DNA from: VFJL01 sp043721435
GTDB taxonomy: Bacteria; Pseudomonadota; Gammaproteobacteria; Burkholderiales; Nitrosomonadaceae
DNA: 38,130 nucleotides
Direction of reading: 5' to 3'
Assembly (NCBI GenBank): GCA_043721435.1
Contig: JAYSQR010000010.1
Coordinates: forward strand, 1 to 38,130
Made by a program: the position numbers and the translations under genes
The notes under the pieces: generated by a model
Told to the model about the DNA's origin: nothing
The model's database searches: none
The model's input: only the letters and a program-made list of their open reading frames with translations
Shown here: positions 7,703 to 15,762 of the stretch, one piece after another
Layout: each line of letters opens with the position of its first letter
Position numbering within the stretch: the first letter of the stretch is position 1

Positions 7703-10701
7703 GTGGCTTCCCATAACGCAATTCCGGCTTCGGCGGCCAGCCGGGTTAACAGGTACAGCGCTTGAGTATAATTCAATTGTTCCACCTGCTGCCGCAACTC
7801 TTGATACAGAATAGTTTGAGGCGTGCCAGCCAGCAAGCTCTGTAATTCCTCCAGCAATTCTTCCGGCACCAGATCGTTATTATCGAGCTGATTGCGCAAA
7901 CGGCGGCACAGCAGGGTCAGCCACTCCCGCTCCAACGGTAGCACTGTGCCCGCTTGCCCTGCTCCAAGCCGATTCACACTATCCAGCGCCTGCGCCAAAG
8001 CTGCCCGGAATTCCGGCAAAGTGGCGGGCATCTGCCCAGCTTGCAGCTCCAACTCCAGCGTATGCGCCGCCTCATACAAGGCTTGTGCACCAACATTGCC
8101 TGCCACTCCTTTGAGCTGATGCAGAAAATATGCCGCATCTGCGTGCCGGCCCGCGCTCAGCAGGCTGTCCAGCCTGCTCTGGGCATGCGTGAATTCATCG
8201 CCAAACTGGCGCAGCATTTTCCTGAGGAAATCTTTATTCCCGCCAAACCTGGGCAATGTCCCGGACAAATCAAAGCCAGGCAGCTCGCTCGCAAATTCAC
8301 TGCTCTGCCCGGCGGATTGCAGCGACTGTACGGCCAAGGATGCGTCCCGGAACAGACCGGGCTTGACCCACTGACTGAGCGTATCGATCAGCCGTGGCGG
8401 GTCAAAAGGTTTGCTGACGAAATCATTCATCCCGGCTGCTTCACAGGCAAGCCTGTCCTTGAGCATGGCTGCCGCCGTCATGGCAACGATGGGCAGGTGT
8501 TGTTTGCCAGGCAGGTTGCGTATGCGTCGCGTGGCTTCGAAGCCGTCCATCCCGGGCATTTGCAGATCCATCAGAACCAAGTCGAAGTCTCCGCGCTGAA
8601 CCTTCGCCACCGCGATCCGGCCATTGTCGGCCAGACTGACCTCGGCACCTGCCTGTTGCAGGAACTCCTGTCCGACTTGCTGGTTGATGACATTATCTTC
8701 AACCAGCAGGATACGCACGCCCTTCAGGCGCCGCATGCTATCCGCAGGCTCGTTGCCGCGATCCGGGCTTAATGCAGCCACTCTAAAACGGGCGGTAAAA
8801 CTAAAAACACTGCCCTGGCCGGCCTGACTGCTCGCTGTGATGTTGCCGCCCATCATCTCTACCAGGCGCTTGCTGATGCTCAGACCCAAGCCGGTGCCCC
8901 CGTATTTGCGTGTGATCGAGGTGTCGACCTGGCCAAAGGGGGTAAACAGTCGCCCGATTTGTTCCGGGGTAAGGCCGATGCCGGTGTCGCTGATGGTGAA
9001 ACGCAGCAAGACATCTGGCGGCAGTACATCTGCGGAAAGCGTTTCGGCGAGTTCGACTTTAAGCCCTATCTCACCGCGCTCGGTGAATTTGATGGCATTA
9101 CTCAGCAGATTCTGCAGAATCTGCCCCAAGCGCAAAGAGTCGCCAACGAGGTTGGGGGGAACATCACTGGCGGTTTCATAGCGCAGCTTGGTGCCTTTGC
9201 TGATTGCAGCTTCGATAAAGAGATTGGAGCAAGCCTGCAGCACGGATCCCAATTGGAAGATTTCGCTTTCCAGAGCCATCTGTCCGGCTTCAGCTTTGGA
9301 GTAGTCGAGGATGTCGTTGAGGATGCTCATCAGCGATTTGGATGCGCCATGGATTTTCTGCAAATAATCCTTCTGTTTCAGCGAAAGCTCGGTGCCCAAT
9401 GTCAATTGGCTGAGGCCAAGGATCGCGCTTAAGGGTGTGCGAATTTCATGGCTCATGTTGGCCAGAATCTCACCCTTGACCTGGTTCGCCCGCTCTGCTT
9501 CTATCTTCGCCTCCAGCAACTGTTGCTCGACCAGCTTGCGCTCGGTGATGTCACGCACGATGGCTATAAAGCGCCCGCGTTCTGTTCCCTTCCGCACGAA
9601 CTGGAGGAAAATCTCCACCGGGACGTCTTGTCCATCCTTGCGGTGGTGGACGGTCCGGAAATTGAGCATAGGTTGCGTGCCGTCAATCAGCGGCTGCACC
9701 ATTTGCCGAAAACGTTCCAGCGTGAACTCGGGCTTGATATCAAGCGGCGTCATTTCCAGCAACTCGGCTTCGGTATAACCCACCTGCCGCTGTGCGCCGT
9801 CGTTCACGTAGATGAAGCGAAAGTTGCCCTCGCGGAACATGAAAACACTGTCTAGCGTCTGATCGAGCGTGTGCTTGAACTGCGACAGCATCTCCTCCGA
9901 CTGCTTGCGCTCGGTGATATCGTGAAAGATTCCTACATTGCACAGCCGTCCGTCGATCACCGCCGCAGAACCCGAGATGTCAACCTGGATGAGGCTGCCA
10001 TCCTTGCGCAGCAATGGGACATCCTGCACGATGGAGCACTCCCCGCGCGCCATCTCTTCAAACTTGAGGTTGAGTTGCGGCAGCACTGCCGCAGGGTGGA
10101 GCGATTCCACGCTCATCGTCAGCAACTCATCAGCGGAGACACCCAGCATCCAGCACATGGCTTGGTTACCGAAGATGAGACGCCGGTTTTCGACATCGGC
10201 GATCAGAATGCCATCAAAGACAGCTTGCACAATGGTGCGCATCTGCTCATCTTTCTCGCTCAGCAAGCGCTCCATCTGCTTGCGTTCGGTGACATCGGTG
10301 CCAAAGCCGATAATATTTATCACTTGGCCCGCAGCGTCCTTGACCGGAGAAAAGATGGCGTCCATATCGCGCCGACCGAGGCCGGGAAAATGCATGGCGA
10401 GATCCTCGTGCACCACCTCGCCGCGCGCCGCTACCTGGATGACTGTCTGTATCCTCGGCTCGGTGCCTGGCTCCAGCCAGCCGATTTCCCAGAAATAATG
10501 ACAGAGTACTTCGGCGCGTTGCAAGCCCGTGAGTGTGAGCGGGGCCTGGTTAATCTCAACGACAACACCGTCAGGGGTGAGCGCGATGGCAAAGCCGAAG
10601 TGTGTATCAAGAATCTGGCGCAGACGGTCGCATTCATATTGCAGCCCCTGCCGTGTCTGTTTCCTGGTTGTATAGTGCATTTTTGTGCGGTATTGCCGCA
10701 A
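7699..10701 (-). CDS. hybrid sensor histidine kinase (3 PAS, HisKA, HATPase, REC, HPt)
   Basis: A 1000-residue, apparently soluble hybrid kinase. Three PAS/PAC units lie at about 27-140, 150-265 and 275-390, each ending in a D-I/V-TERK-type linker. HisKA has SHEIRTPLSAILG with phospho-His418; the ATPase domain (about 515-640) has the N box NLLSNAIKF and G boxes DTGIGL and GGTGLGLSI; a receiver domain has Asp712 (LMDLQMPGMDG); and an HPt-like domain has His861 in HQLKGVAGN. This gives a complete phosphorelay. The longest frame starts at a TTG (10701) without a clear binding site; the ATG at 10680 is equally possible. It overlaps the diguanylate cyclase regulator downstream, its probable target. 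The signal is unknown. Confidence 0.94.
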   Translation of the reverse strand: MRQYRTKMHYTTRKQTRQGLQYECDRLRQILDTHFGFAIALTPDGVVVEINQAPLTLTGLQRAEVLCHYFWEIGWLEPGTEPRIQTVIQVAARGEVVHEDLAMHFPGLGRRDMDAIFSPVKDAAGQVINIIGFGTDVTERKQMERLLSEKDEQMRTIVQAVFDGILIADVENRRLIFGNQAMCWMLGVSADELLTMSVESLHPAAVLPQLNLKFEEMARGECSIVQDVPLLRKDGSLIQVDISGSAAVIDGRLCNVGIFHDITERKQSEEMLSQFKHTLDQTLDSVFMFREGNFRFIYVNDGAQRQVGYTEAELLEMTPLDIKPEFTLERFRQMVQPLIDGTQPMLNFRTVHHRKDGQDVPVEIFLQFVRKGTERGRFIAIVRDITERKLVEQQLLEAKIEAERANQVKGEILANMSHEIRTPLSAILGLSQLTLGTELSLKQKDYLQKIHGASKSLMSILNDILDYSKAEAGQMALESEIFQLGSVLQACSNLFIEAAISKGTKLRYETASDVPPNLVGDSLRLGQILQNLLSNAIKFTERGEIGLKVELAETLSADVLPPDVLLRFTISDTGIGLTPEQIGRLFTPFGQVDTSITRKYGGTGLGLSISKRLVEMMGGNITASSQAGQGSVFSFTARFRVAALSPDRGNEPADSMRRLKGVRILLVEDNVINQQVGQEFLQQAGAEVSLADNGRIAVAKVQRGDFDLVLMDLQMPGMDGFEATRRIRNLPGKQHLPIVAMTAAAMLKDRLACEAAGMNDFVSKPFDPPRLIDTLSQWVKPGLFRDASLAVQSLQSAGQSSEFASELPGFDLSGTLPRFGGNKDFLRKMLRQFGDEFTHAQSRLDSLLSAGRHADAAYFLHQLKGVAGNVGAQALYEAAHTLELELQAGQMPATLPEFRAALAQALDSVNRLGAGQAGTVLPLEREWLTLLCRRLRNQLDNNDLVPEELLEELQSLLAGTPQTILYQELRQQVEQLNYTQALYLLTRLAAEAGIALWEAT

Positions 10702-10901
10702 TGGTCATTAAATAGACTGTCGGAAAGATCCGAAATGCTCACTTATCTGTATAGGCATAGCCGGCACAAATTACGCCAACATTTTCATTTATGCCTTTTT
10801 TACGCCTTTATTTGTCAACTTCGGGCAAGCAAAGATAAATGAATCCGCTCAGAACTTTAGATACTTAAGGGTGTCATATGGTTCGTATGAAGCATGATTT
10901 C

Positions 10902-10930
10902 TTGACTAACTGCCCATTTCCCTTTAAATT
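10902..10930 (+). promoter_or_regulatory. sigma70-type promoter of the desaturase gene
   Basis: TTGACT (10902-10907; 5 of 6 matches) and TAAATT (10925-10930; 4 of 6) are spaced by 17 bp. The leader to the ATG at 10978 would be about 40 nt. This is the best promoter in the 276-bp gap between the divergent kinase and desaturase genes. No operator repeat is obvious. Confidence 0.55.
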
Positions 10931-10977
10931 ACAGCGTTACTTTATCCCGAAATTCATCCCAAAAGGATTGTAGCCAC

Positions 10978-12147
10978 ATGACCTTAGGCCTTATTGATTT
11001 GCCCTGGTGGGGCTATATTGTAGTTACCCTGGTTCTCACCCATATCTCCATTGCCGGCATCACCATCTTTCTGCATCGCCATCAGGCGCACCGGGCGCTG
11101 GATCTGCATCCTATACCCAGTCATTTTTTCCGTTTCTGGCTATGGCTCACCACCGGCATGGAAACCAAGGAATGGGCGGCAGTACACCGTAAACATCACG
11201 CCAAATGCGAAACCTCGGACGACCCCCATAGCCCGCAAATTTATGGCATCGGCAAGGTGCTGAAAGAGGGCTCTGAGCTCTACCGAAAGGAAGCCAAGAA
11301 TCCGGAGACCCTGGAGCGATACGGCCATGGCACCCCCGATGACTGGCTCGAGCGTAATGTCTATAGCAGGCATAGCGCCAAGGGTGTCGCACTGATGCTG
11401 ATTATCGACGTCGTCCTGTTTGGCCCCATCGGGCTTACCATGTGGGCGGTGCAAATGCTCTGGTCGCCAGTCATGGCTGCCGGTGTCATTAACGGCGTCG
11501 GTCATTACTGGGGTTACCGTAACTTCCAGGCGGAAGATGCCAGTCGCAATATCATCCCCTGGGGCATCCTCATCGGCGGGGAAGAATTACATAACAATCA
11601 CCATGCTTATGCCACTTCCGCACGGCTATCCAATAAATGGTATGAGTTCGATATCGGCTGGATGTACATATGCATTCTGGAATTTATGGGACTCGCTCAG
11701 GTGAAGAAGGTCGCACCCAAATTGCGTTTTGATACGGCCAAAACCCAGTGCGATTTCGATACACTGCAAGCCGTAATTTCTCACCGCTACGAAGTGCTGG
11801 CGAAATATACCCAGTCCCTCAAACTTACGCTCGCCAAGGAAATCGATCACCTGAAAGAAGCGACTACACATCACGGCGTAGATCGTTCCACTCTCAAGCG
11901 TTGGGTGCTGGCTGACTCTAAAACATTGAAAGAGGATGAGCGCACCAAGCTGAATTTGATGCTGAGCAAGACCAGGACGCTGGATAAGGTCTATACCATG
12001 CGTGAGGAACTCATGTCGGTGTGGCAGCGCTCCGCCGCAACCAAAGATGAACTGGTCAGACAATTGGAAGACTGGTGTCGTCGCGCAGAAGAAAGTGGTA
12101 TCGAAGTGCTGCAGAATTTCTCCCGCAGGCTACGCTGCTACGCATAA
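10978..12147 (+). CDS. acyl-CoA/fatty acid desaturase with C-terminal helical extension
   Basis: A membrane di-iron desaturase of the stearoyl-CoA (delta-9) type. The three histidine boxes are H33RHQAH38, H70RKHH74 and H205NNHH209, and a further histidine lies in NGVGHYWG (about 172-179). Hydrophobic segments lie at about 10-32, 49-60, 136-155 and 160-172. It should introduce a double bond into membrane acyl chains. AAAAGG upstream of the ATG supports the start. The catalytic part ends near 250; residues 251-389 form a charged, mostly helical tail, not part of the minimal desaturase. From about 305 the tail resembles the C-terminus of ISL3-type transposases. A strong terminator follows, so the gene is monocistronic. 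Confidence 0.92.
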   Translation: MTLGLIDLPWWGYIVVTLVLTHISIAGITIFLHRHQAHRALDLHPIPSHFFRFWLWLTTGMETKEWAAVHRKHHAKCETSDDPHSPQIYGIGKVLKEGSELYRKEAKNPETLERYGHGTPDDWLERNVYSRHSAKGVALMLIIDVVLFGPIGLTMWAVQMLWSPVMAAGVINGVGHYWGYRNFQAEDASRNIIPWGILIGGEELHNNHHAYATSARLSNKWYEFDIGWMYICILEFMGLAQVKKVAPKLRFDTAKTQCDFDTLQAVISHRYEVLAKYTQSLKLTLAKEIDHLKEATTHHGVDRSTLKRWVLADSKTLKEDERTKLNLMLSKTRTLDKVYTMREELMSVWQRSAATKDELVRQLEDWCRRAEESGIEVLQNFSRRLRCYA

Positions 12148-12158
12148 CGCATCAGCAA

Positions 12159-12203
12159 GGCATCATAAAAAAACCCGCCATCGGCGGGTTTTTTTATGAT
12201 GCC
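12159..12203. terminator. bidirectional intrinsic terminator with 21-bp perfect stem
   Basis: Left arm 12159-12179 and right arm 12183-12203 are exact complements with a 3-nt loop (ATC). The core CCCGCC/GGCGGG is flanked by seven A's on the left and seven T's on the right, so it works as a Rho-independent terminator in both directions. It serves the desaturase (plus strand) and rpmB-rpmG (minus strand). Confidence 0.95.
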
Positions 12204-12263
12204 GCATACTTTGCCTGACTATTCGTTCAGCGCAGTACAGCCCTGCGTCTTTAACAACCAATG

Positions 12264-12419
12264 CTACTTGAGCTTGGTCTCCTTGTATTTGACATGCTTG
12301 CGTACCACCGGATCGAATTTCAGGATTTCTAATTTCTCCGGAGTAGTGCGTTTGTTCTTGGTAGTGGTATAAAAATGCCCCGTTCCAGCCGAGGATTCAA
12401 GTTTTATTTTCTCGCGCAT
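12264..12419 (-). CDS. rpmG: 50S ribosomal protein L33
   Basis: The minus strand from the ATG at 12419 reads 51 residues, beginning MREKIKLESSAGTGHFYTTT and ending KYKETKLK. This is the usual length and pattern of bacterial L33. It has no cysteines, so it is the zinc-free form. It follows rpmB by 29 bp, the normal rpmB-rpmG operon, and ends before the shared terminator. The start is fixed by homology. Confidence 0.97.
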   Translation of the reverse strand: MREKIKLESSAGTGHFYTTTKNKRTTPEKLEILKFDPVVRKHVKYKETKLK

Positions 12420-12448
12420 GAGAATTCCTTAAGTTATTTGTTCGCTTG

Positions 12449-12685
12449 TTAGATGTTGTCGCCGTTGGCGCGCATTCCCGCCAGCACAGCGTCAATACCG
12501 TTCTTGTCTATGGTGCGTAGCGCTGCATTGGACAAGCGCAGTCTGATCCAGCGATTCTCGCTCTCAACCCAGAATTTGCGGCGCTGTAGGTTGGGCAGAA
12601 AACGCCTTTTGGTCTTGTTGTTGGCGTGGGAAACATTGTTGCCGGACATGGGTTTCTTGCCGGTAACTTCACATACTCGTGCCAT
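12449..12685 (-). CDS. rpmB: 50S ribosomal protein L28
   Basis: The 78-residue basic protein begins MARVCEVTGKKPMSGNNVSH, the L28 signature, and continues with the conserved RRFLPNLQ and RWIRLRLSNAALRTID stretches. Length matches the E. coli protein (78). Genes radC upstream and rpmG downstream lie on the same strand, as in E. coli. A large-subunit structural protein; identification is certain. Confidence 0.98.
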   Translation of the reverse strand: MARVCEVTGKKPMSGNNVSHANNKTKRRFLPNLQRRKFWVESENRWIRLRLSNAALRTIDKNGIDAVLAGMRANGDNI

Positions 12686-12748
12686 GATGATGCACTCCAG
12701 AATTCGCGAAAGGGCGCATTATATCCCGATTCTAGGGAATTTCTCAAA

Positions 12749-13423
12749 TCAAATCAATCCACGCTCGGCAAATGACATCGCAGTCCCGCCGCCAACGATG
12801 AAATGATCCAGCACCTTCACGTCCACCAGCGCGAGCGCCTGCTTCAACGACTGGGTCAGAATTTCGTCGGCCTGACTCGGTTCCGCCACGCCGGAAGGAT
12901 GATTATGGGCGAAAATCATTGCCGCCGCATTGTGATACAGCGCGCGCTTCACCACCTCGCGCGGATATACGCTGGTCTGGGTGAGGGTGCCGTTGAACAG
13001 CTCCTCGGCAGCGATGGCACGGTTCTGAGCATCAAGAAAAATGCCAACGAAGATCTCGTGCTTTTTACCCTCGAGACTGAGGCGCAAGTAATCGCGCACC
13101 GATTTCGGCGAATTCATGGCATCACCACTTTTCAACTCTTCCGCCAGCGCGCGCCTTGCCATTTCCAATACCGCCTGCAGTTGCGCATATTTGGCCGGCC
13201 CCATTCCGGGTACCTGGCAGAATGCGGCCTGATTGGCGGCAAACAGACCGGTCAGGCTGTCAAAACGCGTCAGCAACTCACGCGCCAGATCCACTGCACT
13301 TTTCCCCACCATGCCGGTACGCAGGAATAGCGCCAGCAGCTCGGCGTCAGAAAGATACGCGGCACCATTTTTCAGGAGTTTCTCGCGCGGGCGTTCGGAT
13401 TCCGGCCAGTCTGGAATTGCCAT
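12749..13423 (-). CDS. radC: RadC family JAB/MPN-domain protein
   Basis: The 224-residue protein has an N-terminal helix-hairpin-helix region (VPGMGPAKYAQL, about 71-82) and a C-terminal JAB1/MPN metalloprotease-like domain. The metal motif is H173-N-H175-P-S-G with Asp186. The family is widespread, often tied to DNA repair or recombination by name, but the biochemical role is unsettled. It sits upstream of rpmB-rpmG and divergent from coaBC, with a 137-bp shared promoter region. This synteny matches E. coli. Confidence 0.96.
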   Translation of the reverse strand: MAIPDWPESERPREKLLKNGAAYLSDAELLALFLRTGMVGKSAVDLARELLTRFDSLTGLFAANQAAFCQVPGMGPAKYAQLQAVLEMARRALAEELKSGDAMNSPKSVRDYLRLSLEGKKHEIFVGIFLDAQNRAIAAEELFNGTLTQTSVYPREVVKRALYHNAAAMIFAHNHPSGVAEPSQADEILTQSLKQALALVDVKVLDHFIVGGGTAMSFAERGLI

Positions 13424-13560
13424 GGTTTAACCCGCAACGCGAGAAATAACAGATAACTAAAAAATAGGACGCGCGTCCGGGAAAAGCAAGCAACGACTTC
13501 CCTCTATAAGGGAACACCGTTTTTAGGTTAAACTCTTGCTCCCGTGCAAGACGATTCGCT

Positions 13561-14772
13561 GTGAATATGGTCAATACACCCGCTCCAACCGCCAGACGCC
13601 TGCTGCTGGGACTAACTGGTGGTGTAGCCGCTTACAAGGCGGCGGAGCTCGCACGCCTGTTGATGCAGGATGGCATCGAGGTGCAGGCGGTAATGACCGA
13701 ATCGGCTTGTCGTTTTGTCGGCCCCGCCACGCTGCAGGCATTGACCGGCAAACCGGTATTCACCGATCTGTGGGATGCCCGCGTTGCCAACAACATGGCG
13801 CATATAGACCTTACGCGCACTGCGGATGCGATTCTTGTCGCGCCCGCCAGCGCCGACTTTATCGCCAAACTCGCCAATGGTCTTGCCGATGACCTGCTCT
13901 CGACATTGTGCCTCGCGCGTGACTGCCCCTTGCTGGTCGCCCCCGCCATGAACCGGCAGATGTGGGAGCACCCAGCGACTCAGCGCAACCTTGCCACGCT
14001 ACGGCGTGATGGCGTGACCGTACTCAATCCCAGCAGTGGCGCTCAGGCCTGCGGTGAGACCGGCATGGGGCGCATGCTGCAGGCGCGGGAACTGGCTGAA
14101 GCGGTGCACACTGTTTTTCAACCGAGGCTGCTGCAAGGCAAACGCGTGCTGGTTACTGCCGGACCGACCTACGAGGCGATCGATGCGGTTCGCGGCATTA
14201 CCAATTCAAGTTCCGGAAAAATGGGCTATGCCGTGGCTCGCGCCGCACTGCAAGCGGGTGCCGATGTCACTCTTATCTCCGGCCCGGTGTGTCTGCAAGC
14301 TCCCGCTGCGGCCCGGCTCATCAACGTGGTGAGCGCGCGGGATATGCTGGCAGCGGTGAAGAATGAAGTTTCATGCGCCGATATTTTTGTGAGTGTTGCG
14401 GCAGTGGCAGACTACCGTGCTGCCACTGCCAGCAAACAGAAAATCAAGAAAACAGGTGGTGGCCTCACTCTGGAGCTCACGCCTAATCCAGATATTCTGG
14501 AGTACGTGGCAAATCTACCCAAGCCGCCATTCTGCGTAGGCTTTGCGGCAGAGACAGAAAATCTGGAGAAAAATGCAGCAATCAAACGGCGCAAGAAGAA
14601 ACTGCCGCTGCTCGCCGCTAATCTGGCTCAGGACGCTATCGGCTCGGATGAAAATGCATTGACCCTGTTCGACGACGAGGGCAAGCACCCCTTGGCAAAA
14701 GCACCGAAAATAGAGCAAGCGCAACGCCTGATTCAACATATCGCGGCACTGTACCAAAAACGAAAATCCTGA
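13561..14772 (+). CDS. coaBC: bifunctional phosphopantothenoylcysteine decarboxylase/synthase
   Basis: Two steps of coenzyme A synthesis: CTP-dependent joining of phosphopantothenate and cysteine (CoaB), then FMN-dependent decarboxylation (CoaC). The N-terminal flavoprotein half has catalytic His81 (MAHIDL), the substrate-binding PAMNRQMW (about 129-135) and Cys164 in QACGETGMGR. The C-terminal half has the nucleotide-binding GPTYEAIDAVR and NSSSGKMG motifs. The 403-residue length is normal. The longest frame starts at a GTG (13561); the ATG two codons later is also possible. It is followed by dut after 9 bp, the conserved pair. Confidence 0.97.
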   Translation: MNMVNTPAPTARRLLLGLTGGVAAYKAAELARLLMQDGIEVQAVMTESACRFVGPATLQALTGKPVFTDLWDARVANNMAHIDLTRTADAILVAPASADFIAKLANGLADDLLSTLCLARDCPLLVAPAMNRQMWEHPATQRNLATLRRDGVTVLNPSSGAQACGETGMGRMLQARELAEAVHTVFQPRLLQGKRVLVTAGPTYEAIDAVRGITNSSSGKMGYAVARAALQAGADVTLISGPVCLQAPAAARLINVVSARDMLAAVKNEVSCADIFVSVAAVADYRAATASKQKIKKTGGGLTLELTPNPDILEYVANLPKPPFCVGFAAETENLEKNAAIKRRKKKLPLLAANLAQDAIGSDENALTLFDDEGKHPLAKAPKIEQAQRLIQHIAALYQKRKS

Positions 14773-14781
14773 TGTCCTCCC

Positions 14782-15231
14782 ATGATAAAGATCGACATCA
14801 AAATTCTCGATCCGCGCCTGAAAACTCAGCTTCCAGCCTATGCCACTGCCGGTTCTGCGGGCCTTGATCTACGTGCCTGCACTGAACATGTGATGACTAT
14901 CCAGCCTGGGGAAACCTGCCTTATCCCCACCGGCATCGCCATCCATCTTGCCGACCCCGGACTCGCAGCGATGATTTTGCCGCGCTCCGGACTAGGTCAC
15001 AAACATGGCATAGTCCTGGGCAATCTGGTTGGGCTGATCGACTCCGATTATCAGGGGCAGATACTTGTCTCCTGCTGGAATCGTGGACACACGCCGTTTC
15101 TGTTGAATCCGCTGGAGCGGATCGCGCAACTGGTCGTAGTGCCGGTGGTGCAGGTAGATTTCAACGTGGTGGATGATTTTGAACAAAGTCACCGTGGCGA
15201 GAATAGCTTTGGCAGCACCGGCAAACATTGA
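14782..15231 (+). CDS. dut: deoxyuridine 5'-triphosphate nucleotidohydrolase (dUTPase)
   Basis: It hydrolyses dUTP to dUMP and pyrophosphate, keeping uracil out of DNA and supplying dTMP synthesis; trimeric in this family. All five dUTPase motifs are visible in 149 residues: AGLDLRA, PRSGLGHKHG, GNLVGLIDSDYQG (with the catalytic Asp), ERIAQLVVVPV and RGENSFGSTG at the end. It follows coaBC by 9 bp and is probably co-transcribed. Confidence 0.98.
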   Translation: MIKIDIKILDPRLKTQLPAYATAGSAGLDLRACTEHVMTIQPGETCLIPTGIAIHLADPGLAAMILPRSGLGHKHGIVLGNLVGLIDSDYQGQILVSCWNRGHTPFLLNPLERIAQLVVVPVVQVDFNVVDDFEQSHRGENSFGSTGKH

Positions 15232-15304
15232 CCCTGAATCCGGCAGTTGATCACTTATTTCTCAGTTTAATACTCTACCCCGTCCAACTACCGGAGTTAA
15301 GTTA

Positions 15305-15736
15305 ATGCGCCAGCTTGCAATTCTTCTCATTCTTCTTGTGTCAGCACCAGCCAGTGCTGGGATGCCGGTAATCCAGATCAAGATTGCCAATCACGTTCTT
15401 TCCACTGAAATCGCCCACACGCAAACGTCCCGTACGCAGGGGTTGATGTATCGACAATCGATGGGTGAGAACAGGGGCATGCTGTTCGTGTTTCCGGAAA
15501 CCGGTTATCACAGCATGTGGATGGTCAATACCAATATCCCGTTGAGTGTCGCCTTTGTTGACGAAAAAGGCGTGATTCTCAACATCGCCGACATGGTGCC
15601 GCATACCAAGATGGCGCACAGTTCCGCCGGTGCGGCCAAATATGCGATCGAAGCAAATCTTGGCTGGTTCTGGGAACGAGGAATAAAAGCAGGCAACTAT
15701 GTCGATGGACTGAGGAAAGCTCCGGCAGCGGAATAA
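15305..15736 (+). CDS. DUF192 family exported protein
   Basis: A 143-residue protein with a clear signal peptide (about 1-19, LILLVSAPASAG). The mature part carries the DUF192 pattern: IANHVLSTEIAHTQTSRTQG, LMYRQSMGENRGMLFVFPE, MWMVNTNIPLSVAFVD and a closing YAIEANLGWFWERGIKAG. The domain is a small beta-rich fold of unknown function found in the periplasm of many Gram-negatives. GGAG lies about ten bases before the ATG. It runs convergent with ffh. Confidence 0.9.
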   Translation: MRQLAILLILLVSAPASAGMPVIQIKIANHVLSTEIAHTQTSRTQGLMYRQSMGENRGMLFVFPETGYHSMWMVNTNIPLSVAFVDEKGVILNIADMVPHTKMAHSSAGAAKYAIEANLGWFWERGIKAGNYVDGLRKAPAAE

Positions 15737-15762
15737 TCTATGGCTGCGCGCCTGGGTGTGCC

